Translations under genes and position numbers: made by a program
Notes under the pieces: model-generated
Databases searched by the model: none
The model's input: the letters and a program-made list of their open reading frames with translations, nothing else
What the model was told of the DNA's origin: nothing
Shown here: positions 34,251 through 42,446 of the stretch, in pieces
Layout: each line of letters opens with the position of its first letter
Position numbering within the stretch: the first letter of the stretch is position 1
From: Gammaproteobacteria bacterium
GTDB lineage: Bacteria > Pseudomonadota > Gammaproteobacteria > JACKNK01
Length of the DNA stretch: 64,000 nt
NCBI GenBank assembly: GCA_024234895.1
Contig: JACKNJ010000006.1
Coordinates: 1 to 64,000, forward strand
Direction: 5' to 3'

Positions 34251-34628
34251 ATGCTTGCCCTCGTCAAACAGATCCATCTGCTGTCCGTCGTCCTGTCCTT
34301 CCTGAGTTTCTTCGTGCGCGGCGTGTGGATGCTGACCGACTCGCGCCTGTTGCAGGCGAAGCCGACCCGCATCCTGCCCCACGTCATCGACACGGTGCTG
34401 CTCGTCAGCGGCATCGTCATGGTGGTCATGATGAGCCTGTCGCTTGGCGCGGAGACTTGGTTGATCGCCAAGATCGTCGCGCTGATCGTCTACATCGTCA
34501 TCGGCACCATCGCCCTGAAACGCGGCAAGACCAAGACCGTTCGGACGGTGGCCTGGGTCGCCGCGATGAGCGTGTTCGTTTACATCTACCTGGTCGCCCG
34601 CACCCACAGCGCGATGCTGGGTCTGTGA
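34251..34628 (+). CDS. sirB2: SirB2-family membrane protein
   Basis: A 125-residue four-helix membrane protein of the SirB2 (YchQ) family, originally named for effects on invasion gene expression; the biochemical role is unknown. The family signature appears in MLALVKQIHLLSVVLSFLSFFVRGVWML and PTRILPHVIDTVLLVSGIVMV, followed by LIAKIVALIVYIVIGTIALKRGKT. The methyltransferase gene follows after 10 bp. Confidence 0.93.
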   Translation: MLALVKQIHLLSVVLSFLSFFVRGVWMLTDSRLLQAKPTRILPHVIDTVLLVSGIVMVVMMSLSLGAETWLIAKIVALIVYIVIGTIALKRGKTKTVRTVAWVAAMSVFVYIYLVARTHSAMLGL

Positions 34629-34638
34629 TCCGGCGACC

Positions 34639-35238
34639 GTGAAACCGACCGCCGAATTTCTCGCGGAACTGCGCGCCGACCGCCATATCGACGCGACGTT
34701 ACGCGGTCAGCGTTTCGATTTCCTGACCACCTGGGGACTGTTTTCGCCCAAGGAAATCGACGAAGGCACCCGTCTGCTGCTCGATCACATGGATGTGAAC
34801 GCCGACGACGACTGCCTCGATCTGGGCTGCGGTTACGGCCCGATCGGCCTGACCCTGGCGCGGCTCGCCCCGCAGGGTCACACGCTGATGATCGACAACA
34901 ACTTCGTCGCGGTGGAATACGCCAACCGCAACGTCGCCCATAACCGCATCGCCAACGCCGAGGCCGTGCCGAGTCATGGGTTTCGTGACATTCCGAACCG
35001 GCGCTTCGACCTGATCGCCTCCAACCTGCCAGCCAAGGTGGGCAAGGAGATGTGGTACCTGTACCTGTACGACGCACTGGCCAGCCTGAATTCGGGCGGG
35101 CGCATCTATCTGGTCACCATCAATGGCCTGCGTGACTTCGTGAAGCGCGCCTTCAACGAGGTGTTCGGCAACTACGACAAGGTCAAGCAGGGCAAGACCT
35201 ACACGGTCGCGCTGGCGATCAAGCACCCCACCCGTTAA
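34639..35238 (+). CDS. class I SAM methyltransferase (RsmC/MTS-like)
   Basis: A 199-residue methyltransferase. Motif I is LDLGCGYGPIGLTLARL (about residues 56-72), motif II is the acidic MIDNNFVAVEYANRN, and motif IV is LIASNLPAKVG (NPPF-type NLPA), all in line with the small MTS domain found in RsmC and related N2-guanine or N6-adenine methyltransferases. The full RsmC N-terminal domain is absent. GTG start. The substrate is uncertain; RNA is likeliest by motif IV. Confidence 0.88.
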   Translation: MKPTAEFLAELRADRHIDATLRGQRFDFLTTWGLFSPKEIDEGTRLLLDHMDVNADDDCLDLGCGYGPIGLTLARLAPQGHTLMIDNNFVAVEYANRNVAHNRIANAEAVPSHGFRDIPNRRFDLIASNLPAKVGKEMWYLYLYDALASLNSGGRIYLVTINGLRDFVKRAFNEVFGNYDKVKQGKTYTVALAIKHPTR

Positions 35239-35240
35239 AC

Positions 35241-35271
35241 GCAAAGAGCCGGCACAGTGCCGGCTCTTTGC
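35241..35271. terminator. bidirectional terminator
   Basis: GCAAAGAGCCGGCA, loop CAG-type, TGCCGGCTCTTTGC: a 14-bp stem between the convergent methyltransferase and guaB genes. Confidence 0.85.
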
Positions 35272-35294
35272 GCTTAACGGGCTGACGCCCCGTA

Positions 35295-36758
35295 TCAGTT
35301 CTCGACGCGGTAATTCGGCGCTTCCTTGGTGATCTGCACGTCGTGCACATGCGATTCACGCATACCGGCACCGGTCACACGGACGAACTCCGGTTTCGTG
35401 CGCATCTCGTCGATATTGGCGGCGCCGACGTAACCCATCGAGGAACGCACGCCGCCGAGCAACTGGTGGATGACGACGCCCAGCGCGCCCTTGTACGGCA
35501 CACGGCCTTCGATGCCTTCCGGCACCAGCTTGTTGGCGTCGGTGGTCTTGTCCTGGAAGTAGCGGTCCGACGACCCCTTCTGCATCGCGCCCAGTGAACC
35601 CATGCCGCGATAGGACTTGTAGGACCGCCCCTGATACAGCTCGACCTCACCCGGCGCCTCTTCGGTGCCGGCGAACATGCCGCCCATCATGACCGAGTAC
35701 GCGCCGGCGACCAGCGCCTTGGCGACGTCACCGGAATAGCGGATACCGCCATCGGCGATCAGCGGCACGCCGGTGCCCTTGAGCTCCTCGGCGACATTCG
35801 CGACGGCGGTGATCTGCGGCACGCCGACGCCGGCGACGATACGCGTGGTACAGATCGAGCCCGGGCCGATACCGACCTTGACGGCATCCGCACCGGCAGC
35901 GACCAGATCCCGCGCGGCGGCGGCGGTGGCGATGTTGCCGCCAATGACCTGGATGTGCGGGAAATGTTTCTTGACCCAGTGGACGCGGTCCAGCACGCCC
36001 TGGGAATGACCGTGGGCGGTATCGACGACGATCGCGTCCACACCCGCCGCGACCAGCGCCTCGACCCGCTCGTCGGTGCCCGACCCGGTACCGACCGCCG
36101 CCGCCACGCGCAACTGCCCGGCATCGTCCTTGGCGGCGAACGGGAAGTCGGAGGCCTTCTGGATGTCCTTCACGGTGATCATGCCGCGCAAGCGGAAACT
36201 GTCATCGACCACCAGCACCTTCTCGATGCGGTGCTTGTGCAGCAATCCCTGCACCTCGTCGCGACCGGCACCCTCGCGCACCGTGACCAGGCGCTCCTTC
36301 GGGGTCATCGCCTTGGTGATCGGCATGTCCATGTGCGTCTCGAATCGCAGGTCGCGGCTGGTGACGATACCGATCAGGTCCTCGCCATCCACCACCGGCA
36401 CGCCGGAGATGCCGAAACGGCGGGTCAGTTCAAGCACATCACGGACGGTCGCATTGGGGCCGACCGTGACCGGATCCTTGATCACACCGCTCTCGTACTT
36501 CTTGACCTTGCGGACCTCGGCGGCCTGACCTTCGGCGGTGAGGTTCTTGTGGATGACACCGATACCACCCTCCTGCGCCATCGCGATGGCCAGGCGGCCT
36601 TCGGTGACGGTATCCATCGCCGCCGAGATCAGCGGGATGTTCAGGGTGATGTCGCGGGTGAACTTGGTCGCCAGGCTGACCTGATTCGGCAGCACGATGG
36701 AATGCGCCGGCAGCAGGAGGACATCGTCGAAGGTGAGAGCTTCCTGAACGATACGCAT
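35295..36758 (-). CDS. guaB: inosine-5'-monophosphate dehydrogenase
   Basis: GuaB oxidises IMP to XMP with NAD+, the committed step of GMP synthesis. The 487-residue protein has the catalytic Cys303 in GIGPGSICTTRIVAGVG, two CBS domains at about residues 95-205, the phosphate-binding GGIRYSGDVAKALVAGA, and the K+-site flap MGSLGAMQKGSSDRYFQ. ATG 36758 is chosen because it follows GGAGG at eight bases and matches the family start MRIVQEALTFDDVLLLPAHS; a longer frame upstream is not conserved. guaA is not in the window. Confidence 0.98.
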   Translation of the reverse strand: MRIVQEALTFDDVLLLPAHSIVLPNQVSLATKFTRDITLNIPLISAAMDTVTEGRLAIAMAQEGGIGVIHKNLTAEGQAAEVRKVKKYESGVIKDPVTVGPNATVRDVLELTRRFGISGVPVVDGEDLIGIVTSRDLRFETHMDMPITKAMTPKERLVTVREGAGRDEVQGLLHKHRIEKVLVVDDSFRLRGMITVKDIQKASDFPFAAKDDAGQLRVAAAVGTGSGTDERVEALVAAGVDAIVVDTAHGHSQGVLDRVHWVKKHFPHIQVIGGNIATAAAARDLVAAGADAVKVGIGPGSICTTRIVAGVGVPQITAVANVAEELKGTGVPLIADGGIRYSGDVAKALVAGAYSVMMGGMFAGTEEAPGEVELYQGRSYKSYRGMGSLGAMQKGSSDRYFQDKTTDANKLVPEGIEGRVPYKGALGVVIHQLLGGVRSSMGYVGAANIDEMRTKPEFVRVTGAGMRESHVHDVQITKEAPNYRVEN

Positions 36759-36812
36759 GGGCGACCTCCTCGGCTGTGGATGCGACACTGACGAAACTTT
36801 TTGAAGCCGGCG

Positions 36813-36841
36813 ATTATAACGGCGCCCCGGGGCCTTGTCCC
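36813..36841 (-). promoter_or_regulatory. probable guaB promoter
   Basis: GGGACA (36841-36836) and TATAAT (36818-36813) with a 17-bp spacer on the minus strand, about 55 bp upstream of guaB. Confidence 0.7.
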
Positions 36842-36933
36842 GACCAAGCCCTGCGACCCGATACGCAAGTATCGCCTCATCGCGTGTCCCTTGGGATGGC
36901 CGCCCGTCGATGCCTGCCGCTAACATCGGACCC

Positions 36934-38457
36934 ATGAATACCGCCATTCCGCTACGCGACGTCTATACCGTCAGCCGCCTCAACACCGAGGTGAAGATGG
37001 TCCTGGAGGGCAGCTTCCCCCTGCTGTGGGTCGAGGGCGAGATATCCAATCTGTCGCAGCCCAGCTCCGGGCATCTGTACTTCACCCTGAAAGACGCCCA
37101 TGCCAGCGTGCAATGCGCCTTGTTCCGCAATCGAGGCCGGTTGCTGACCTTCACACCCGCCAATGGCCAGCAGGTTCTGATCCGTGCCCGGATCACGCTT
37201 TACGACGTGCGCGGCAGTTACCAGCTCAGCGTCGAGCACATGGAACCCGCCGGCGACGGCCTGCTCCGCCGCCGCTTCGACGATCTGAAGGCGAAACTGG
37301 CTGGCGAAGGGCTCTTCGCCGAACAACACAAGCGACCGCTTCCGCCGCTGCCCCGCCGCATCGGCGTGATCACCTCCCCAAGTGGCGCCGCGATCCGCGA
37401 CGTGCTGACCGTGCTCGGGCGACGCTTCCCCGCCATACCGGTGCGCGTCTTCCCCGTTCCGGTGCAAGGCGCCGACGCCGCCGCGCGGATCGCGGCGATG
37501 ATCGCCATCGCCGACCGCCGCGCGGATTGCGACCTGCTGATCCTGACCCGCGGTGGCGGATCGCTGGAAGACCTGTGGAGTTTCAACGAAGAGATCGTTG
37601 CACGGGCCATTCATGCCGCATCGATACCGATCATTTCCGCGATCGGCCACGAGATCGACGTGACCATCGCGGATTTCGTCGCCGATCGCCGCGCCCCAAC
37701 CCCCTCCGCCGCCGCCGAGATGGCGGTGCCGGACCGCCACGAGTTCGCATACCGTCTCGCGCAGCTACGCACCCGCCTGCAACGCCAGTTGCGGCAACGC
37801 CATACCCACGAGGCGACCCGCTTGCGTCATCTGCAAGAACGCATGCAGCGGGTTCATCCCCGCGATCGCACCCGCACCGCGAGTCAGCGCGCCGATGAAC
37901 TGGAATTACGCCTGCGACGAGCCTTCCGGTTGCGCCGGGAACAGGCAGAAATACGTATCGACCACCTGCGCGCGCGGTTGCAGCAGCGACACCCCCGGCA
38001 ACAAATTCAGAACGCCAACACCCGACTCAGCGCGCTGCGCCGCCAGCTCGAACCGGTTTTATCCCGTGCGCTGGCACGCCTGTCAGGCCGACTCCGCGAA
38101 TCCAGGGCAGCGCTGCTGGCCCATTCACCGGACGATCAGATCGCGCTGTTCCGGGTCCGTCTGACCCATCTCCGTCAAGATCTGGCGCAATCGCGGAATC
38201 AGCTACTTGCCAGACGCCGGGAAGCCCTGCACGTCCAGGTCCGAACGCTGCACACCGTCAGCCCGCTGGCGACATTGGAGCGCGGTTACGCCATCGCGCG
38301 TGATGGCGAAGGCCGCGTGCTCCGACGGCACGATGCGGTTCGGCCCGGTGACGACATCGAGGTCCGACTGGCGGAAGGTTCACTCGGCTGCACGGTGACC
38401 GCGACCCGCTCCGGAGTTGCTCCAGCCAACGACGGCGATGTCGCGGACTCGAAATAA
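36934..38457 (+). CDS. xseA: exodeoxyribonuclease VII large subunit
   Basis: XseA is the catalytic large subunit of ExoVII, which degrades single-stranded DNA from both ends and acts in repair. The 507-residue protein has an N-terminal OB domain (LWVEGEISNLSQPSSGHLYFTLKD), the catalytic domain with GVITSPSGAAIRDVLTVLGRRFP, LILTRGGGSLEDLWSFNEEIVARAI and IPIISAIGHEIDVTIADFVADRRAPTPSAAAE, and a long C-terminal coiled-coil rich in Arg/Leu that would hold small XseB subunits. xseB is not adjacent. It is divergent from guaB. Confidence 0.97.
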   Translation: MNTAIPLRDVYTVSRLNTEVKMVLEGSFPLLWVEGEISNLSQPSSGHLYFTLKDAHASVQCALFRNRGRLLTFTPANGQQVLIRARITLYDVRGSYQLSVEHMEPAGDGLLRRRFDDLKAKLAGEGLFAEQHKRPLPPLPRRIGVITSPSGAAIRDVLTVLGRRFPAIPVRVFPVPVQGADAAARIAAMIAIADRRADCDLLILTRGGGSLEDLWSFNEEIVARAIHAASIPIISAIGHEIDVTIADFVADRRAPTPSAAAEMAVPDRHEFAYRLAQLRTRLQRQLRQRHTHEATRLRHLQERMQRVHPRDRTRTASQRADELELRLRRAFRLRREQAEIRIDHLRARLQQRHPRQQIQNANTRLSALRRQLEPVLSRALARLSGRLRESRAALLAHSPDDQIALFRVRLTHLRQDLAQSRNQLLARRREALHVQVRTLHTVSPLATLERGYAIARDGEGRVLRRHDAVRPGDDIEVRLAEGSLGCTVTATRSGVAPANDGDVADSK

Positions 38458-38588
38458 GTAATCACTAATATTTATTCGTCTGCCGCCGATTCAGGCTTCT
38501 GAGCACCCGTCGGAACCGCACCGTTCGGGTGGAAAGCACACAAAATCATTCACCTGCCGATTGTCGGTGAACTGATGCTTCGGGCAGA

Positions 38589-38619
38589 TTGAACTTCAAT
38601 GTATTAGTTTTTTCTAATA
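38589..38619 (+). promoter_or_regulatory. possible promoter with dyad upstream of small membrane ORF
   Basis: TTGAAC (38589-38594), an 18-bp AT-rich spacer and TCTAAT (38613-38618). The inverted repeat TATTAG-TTTTTT-CTAATA (38602-38619) overlaps the -10, so a regulator site is plausible. Confidence 0.45.
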
Positions 38620-38666
38620 TGCTTGAATCAAGTCCGCAACTGGCAACCCCTTCCGAGGAAAACATC

Positions 38667-38768
38667 ATGGACATCATCCTTACGGTCATGGCCGTCGCGC
38701 TGGCCCTGCTGCCGATCGGCGTCGCCCTCTATGTGCGCGACCGTCAGCCGTCCCACGCCGACGACTGA
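38667..38768 (+). CDS. 33-residue single-span membrane peptide
   Basis: ATG 38667 opens a 33-codon frame, MDIILTVMAVALALLPIGVALYVRDRQ followed by a short charged tail. It has one hydrophobic helix, a good GAGGA ribosome site nine bases before the start, an AT-rich promoter upstream and a strong terminator 30 bp after its stop. These four signals together argue for a real small protein. No family is recognised; small membrane peptides of this layout often regulate larger membrane complexes. Confidence 0.6.
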   Translation: MDIILTVMAVALALLPIGVALYVRDRQPSHADD

Positions 38769-38797
38769 TATCGAAATTCGCCGCGCCGCATAAACAA

Positions 38798-38827
38798 ACC
38801 GGGGCGGGAGTCTCCTCCCGCCCCGGT
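38798..38827. terminator. intrinsic terminator / bidirectional
   Basis: ACCGGGGCGGGAG, loop TCTC, CTCCCGCCCCGGT: a 13-bp stem between the small membrane ORF (+) and the doxX-like gene (-). Confidence 0.85.
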
Positions 38828-38854
38828 CTTACCAGGCCCGCTATCGAGACTGAA

Positions 38855-39466
38855 TCAGTCGCGACAGGCGCGTCGTGCGATCCAGTAATCGACGCTGACG
38901 TACCGGCCCCCGCCCACGAAGAACAGCACCAGCAGCATGATGAAATAGGTGCTCGCGAACTCGATGCCGTTGTTCAGGATGGCAACACCACCATTCTGCG
39001 TCAGCCAGTCGTAGTTGCCGTGTTCATGCAGGATCGCCTTGATGCGGTCCAGACGTTCGATTGCGCCGACGGTGCGCTCGGTCGCGAACAACGAATCCCC
39101 ACCCTCCGCGATCGCCAACCAACCGTTGGGCAGATGCACGGTGACCGCCGCGACGATCATCGTGATCATCAGCGGGATCGATATCCAACGTACCGCGAAA
39201 CCGATCAACAGGAAGATCGCGCCGAACACCTCGGTGAGTGTGGCCAGCCAGGCCATCAGTTCCGGGAACGGCAGGCCCAGACCCCAGTCCGGATTGCCGA
39301 ACCACTCGGCGATGGAGTCCACGTCCGCCAGCTTCTTGCTGCCGGCCATCCAGAAAATCGGCACCAGATACAGACGCAGGGCCAACGGCCCGAGAAAATC
39401 GACCGCGCGCGTCGAATCGAGCAGCTTCTGCGCTCGACAGCTTAGAGAAATCAGGGGATTGGACAT
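38855..39466 (-). CDS. DoxX-family membrane protein
   Basis: A 203-residue four-helix DoxX/DUF-type membrane protein. The first helix region LALRLYLVPIFWMAGSKKLADVDSIAEWFGNP and the following LMAWLATLTEVFGAIFLLIGFAVR plus PLMITMIVAAVTVHLPNGW are family typical. DoxX relatives are linked to thiosulfate:quinone oxidoreductases and redox or oxidative-stress complexes in other organisms, but no partner is here. ATG 39466 is selected because its upstream GGAG is properly placed and it lies close to the first helix. Confidence 0.88.
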   Translation of the reverse strand: MSNPLISLSCRAQKLLDSTRAVDFLGPLALRLYLVPIFWMAGSKKLADVDSIAEWFGNPDWGLGLPFPELMAWLATLTEVFGAIFLLIGFAVRWISIPLMITMIVAAVTVHLPNGWLAIAEGGDSLFATERTVGAIERLDRIKAILHEHGNYDWLTQNGGVAILNNGIEFASTYFIMLLVLFFVGGGRYVSVDYWIARRACRD

Positions 39467-39601
39467 GGAATCTCCGATGAATGACAACGTTGGGAGCAGC
39501 CTGGTACCAATGGTACCGGCGGGTTGCCTTCAATGACCGACTGGTCCGGAAGATTCTTGCGAGGCGGATCGAAAATGACCGCGCGCGACAGCGGGGAAGA
39601 T

Positions 39602-39829
39602 TCAGAGCCGGCAGACGTTGCCGTAAACCGCCATGATCGATTTCAGTTCATGCAGAACGACGTGGCGTTCGTCCTGGCCCAGCCCGGCACACTCCGGGAT
39701 CTTTTCACCGCGCTCCATGGCGTCGATCTTCTGCAGCACGGTCTTGCAACCCGCCTGACACATCTGCTCGATGACGACTTCGACAGCATCGGCGGACGGC
39801 ACATTCTGACGCGCTACTCGACTTGCCAT
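39602..39829 (-). CDS. small Cys-containing hypothetical protein (75 aa)
   Basis: A 75-residue soluble protein with four cysteines (24, 28, 47, 73), of which CQAGC forms a C-x3-C pair, ending in AVYGNVCRL. The ribosome site and start are moderate; ATG 39829 gives MASRVARQ. A palindrome-like pair of GTAC boxes lies in its upstream region. It could bind metal or act in redox, but I do not recognise a family. Confidence 0.6.
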   Translation of the reverse strand: MASRVARQNVPSADAVEVVIEQMCQAGCKTVLQKIDAMERGEKIPECAGLGQDERHVVLHELKSIMAVYGNVCRL

Positions 39830-39876
39830 GAATCGGTTACCCAAGGCTGCGGACGGACAGGGGCGGATATTAATAT

Positions 39877-39888
39877 GTACGCATGTAC
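39877..39888. promoter_or_regulatory. GTAC-N4-GTAC dyad upstream of the 75-aa gene
   Basis: GTAC-GCAT-GTAC, extended by TTAATAT ... TACTAA in an AT-rich stretch, lies about 48 bp upstream of the 75-aa start. It is a plausible operator or -35/-10 region; no regulator is implied. Confidence 0.35.
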
Positions 39889-39941
39889 TAAATCATCTCC
39901 CTTTGGTGATAGTTCGTCCGATTTCCCCGATCCATTAATCA

Positions 39942-41273
39942 TTACGTCATGGAGCGGTGTGTCAGCAGACCGTCTGGTGCCTCCCAGATCAGGCCGGGGC
40001 TGACGCCGGGCACACCGATAACCGGACCGTGCAGCTCACTGACCAGAGGCAACAGCGGCCTCAGCCAGGGCGGGAGCCCGGCTTCGCGCAGCACATCCTT
40101 CATCGCACGCGTCGGGCGGGAACCCCCGATCTCCCGATAGCGCTCCCCTCCTCGCCGGGCATGTACACGCAACGGGGACACCTGCGGCGGGTCGTCCCAG
40201 ACGAGTCGGCCGAGGCCGGCGGGCAGGACGAGTGCCTGCGATGGATCTGCCCACGACAGCGACCAGTCGCTGATTTCCGGCAACTGCGGAACGAGATGGA
40301 TGTGCCCACGATGCCGTCGTAGCGTGCCCTCCCCGACCGGAATCACCGGTTCGGCATCCACGCGCGCGACCATCAGTTCGGTCAACACCCTTTCGATCAG
40401 CGCCTCCGCTTGCACGGGCACGCCGGCATTCAGCAGCCAAAGCCTCAGGACTTCGCGCGCACGCACATCGCCCATCCGCTGAAGCGGCGCAATCGGCAAC
40501 GTACCGGCGTCAGCAGGCGCCATTTCCTCAAGGTCAGCGCGGGCCTGCCTTTCGATCGCGGAGGCGGCACGCGCCGCAAGCCGAGCCGAGCGCGCGACGG
40601 TACGTGCGACCGCGGGCCAGCGATTGCGCAGCGCGGGAATCACCGCGTGGCGCAGGTAGTTGCGATCGAAACGGGTGTCCGAGTTGCTCGGATCGTCCAG
40701 CCAGACCAGGCCCTGTCCGCTGGCGTAGGCGTGAATCGTTTCCCGATCCACCTCGAGAAACGGCCGCAGCAACCAGCCCGCCCCCATTCGCGCGACCTCG
40801 GGCATGGCCGCCAGACCTTTCGGTCCGGCGCCGCGCAGCATCTGCAACAGGAATGTCTCCAACTGGTCGTCGCGGTGCTGCGCGGTCAGCAGGATGTCCC
40901 CGTCCGACAGCAGATCCGCGATCGCCGCGTAGCGCGCCCTGCGGGCCGAATCTTCCGGGCTTTGACCGGCCCTGGCGGTCGCGTCGACGGCGCGGGAAAC
41001 GTAGGGCACGGCGAGTTCGGCGCAACGCGCGCGACAATGCTCATCCCAGGCGGACGACGCGGCGTGCAGGCCGTGATCGATGTGCACGGCGTGAAGCTGC
41101 TCGACGCCTTGCACGGCGAGCGCGTGGAGCAGCGCGTGGGAATCAAGGCCGCCGCTATACGCGACCCAGATACGACCGGACACGACGCCGGCCAGGGAGG
41201 ATGTCAGCCGGGCCAGCGTGACCGCGAGATTCGCGCGGAACGCGGCCCCATCGGCGGGCGCGAAACCCGCCAC
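39942..41273 (-). CDS. tilS: tRNA(Ile)-lysidine synthase
   Basis: TilS attaches lysine to C34 of tRNA-Ile(CAU), changing its identity from Met to Ile. The 443-residue protein has the PP-loop SGGLDS at residues 40-45, HIDHGLHAASSAWDEHC, and the middle LLTAQHRDDQLETFLLQMLRGAG and FDRNYLRHAVIPALRNRWP motifs, then the C-terminal substrate domain. GTG start at 41273. It follows accA by a single base, as in many Gammaproteobacteria. Confidence 0.96.
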   Translation of the reverse strand: MAGFAPADGAAFRANLAVTLARLTSSLAGVVSGRIWVAYSGGLDSHALLHALAVQGVEQLHAVHIDHGLHAASSAWDEHCRARCAELAVPYVSRAVDATARAGQSPEDSARRARYAAIADLLSDGDILLTAQHRDDQLETFLLQMLRGAGPKGLAAMPEVARMGAGWLLRPFLEVDRETIHAYASGQGLVWLDDPSNSDTRFDRNYLRHAVIPALRNRWPAVARTVARSARLAARAASAIERQARADLEEMAPADAGTLPIAPLQRMGDVRAREVLRLWLLNAGVPVQAEALIERVLTELMVARVDAEPVIPVGEGTLRRHRGHIHLVPQLPEISDWSLSWADPSQALVLPAGLGRLVWDDPPQVSPLRVHARRGGERYREIGGSRPTRAMKDVLREAGLPPWLRPLLPLVSELHGPVIGVPGVSPGLIWEAPDGLLTHRSMT

Positions 41274-41274
41274 C

Positions 41275-42231
41275 TCACTCCTTGAACGTGCCGAAGCTCA
41301 TCAACCGCGCGTACCGGGCCTCGAGCAGGCTGTCGGTGGTCTGGCCGTCCAGCCGCTCGAGGCTGTCCAGCAACGCGTGCTTGACGTTTCGGCAGATCGC
41401 GGCGTGGTCGCGATGCGCGCCACCCAGGGGCTCATCGATGATGTGGTCGATCAGTCCCAGTTCCTTGAGACGACCGGCGGTGATGCCCATGGCCTCGGCG
41501 GCATCCGGCGCCTTGTCGGCGGACTTCCACAGGATGGAGGCACAGCCCTCCGGGGAAATGACCGAGTAGGTGCTGTACTGGAGCATGTTGACGCGGTCGC
41601 CGACGCCGATCGCCAGCGCGCCGCCGGAGCCGCCCTCGCCGATCACCGTGCAGATGATCGGCGTCTTCAGATTCGCCATCACGAACAGGTTGCGGGCGAT
41701 CGCCTCGCTCTGCCCGCGCTCCTCGGCGCCGACACCCGGATACGCGCCCGGCGTGTCGATGAAGGTCAGGATCGGCAGGTGGAAGCGCTCGGCCATTTCC
41801 ATCAGGCGCTTGGCCTTGCGGTAGCCCTCCGGACGCGGCATGCCGAAGTTGCGCTTGATCTTCTCCTTGGTATCGCGGCCCTTCTGCTGGCCGATCACCA
41901 CCACCGGGCGACCGTCGATGCGGGCAACGCCACCGACGATGGACGGATCGTCCGCATAGGCGCGGTCGCCGTGCAGTTCCTCGAACTCGGTGAACACGCG
42001 CTCGAAATAATCCAGCGCATACGGGCGCATCGGATGGCGTGCGATCTGCGAGATCTGCCAGGAATCGAGCTTGGCGAAGATCGATTCGGTCAGGCTCTGA
42101 CTCTTGGCTTCGAGCTTGGCGATCTCCTCGGAGATGTTCAGCTCGTTGTCGTCGCCGACGTAGCGCAGCTCGCGGATCTTGGCCTGCAAATCGGCGATCG
42201 GCTGCTCGAATTCGAGGAAATTCATGTCCAT
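41275..42231 (-). CDS. accA: acetyl-CoA carboxylase carboxyltransferase subunit alpha
   Basis: AccA with AccD transfers carboxyl from biotin to acetyl-CoA, the first step of fatty-acid synthesis. The 318-residue protein has the family start FLEFEQPIADLQAKIRELR, the GRPVVVIGQQKGRDTKEKIKRNFGMPRPEGYRKA CoA/biotin region, FIDTPGAYPGVGAEERGQSEAIA and the oxyanion-hole GEGGSGGALAIGVGD. Length and order (dnaE-accA-tilS) are standard. Confidence 0.98.
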   Translation of the reverse strand: MDMNFLEFEQPIADLQAKIRELRYVGDDNELNISEEIAKLEAKSQSLTESIFAKLDSWQISQIARHPMRPYALDYFERVFTEFEELHGDRAYADDPSIVGGVARIDGRPVVVIGQQKGRDTKEKIKRNFGMPRPEGYRKAKRLMEMAERFHLPILTFIDTPGAYPGVGAEERGQSEAIARNLFVMANLKTPIICTVIGEGGSGGALAIGVGDRVNMLQYSTYSVISPEGCASILWKSADKAPDAAEAMGITAGRLKELGLIDHIIDEPLGGAHRDHAAICRNVKHALLDSLERLDGQTTDSLLEARYARLMSFGTFKE

Positions 42232-42266
42232 GGCGTGTTGCGGACTCGGTAGCGATTTGCCCGAAT

Positions 42267-42371
42267 GTAGGCCGGCATAAGCAAAGCGTTGCCGGCTTGA
42301 TGCCTGTCGGATGGCAACCTGGTTCGAAGCCAGATGCCGGCTACGGCGCTGCGCGCCTTAAACCGGCCTAC
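42267..42371. repeat. REP pair (BIME-like) between accA and dnaE
   Basis: A 105-bp unit bounded by GTAGGCCGG and CCGGCCTAC. It has two inverted REP-like hairpins: GGCCGGCATAAGC with GCGTTGCCGGC (42270-42296), and GCCGGCTACGG with GCGCCTTAAACCGGCC (42337-42371). The two halves match the units at 20256-20454. It occupies most of the 215-bp gap between the dnaE stop and the accA start. Confidence 0.88.
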
Positions 42372-42446
42372 ATCAAAGGCCAAATACGTTGGTTTAAGTT
42401 ATCGTTTTATCTAACTGATTTGCAGCGAATTTTCGTTCAGCTGAAA

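Noticed and set aside
35295..36947. An N-terminal extension of GuaB to 36947.
   Set aside because: The residues before ATG 36758 are not family-like and cover the likely promoter at 36813-36841.
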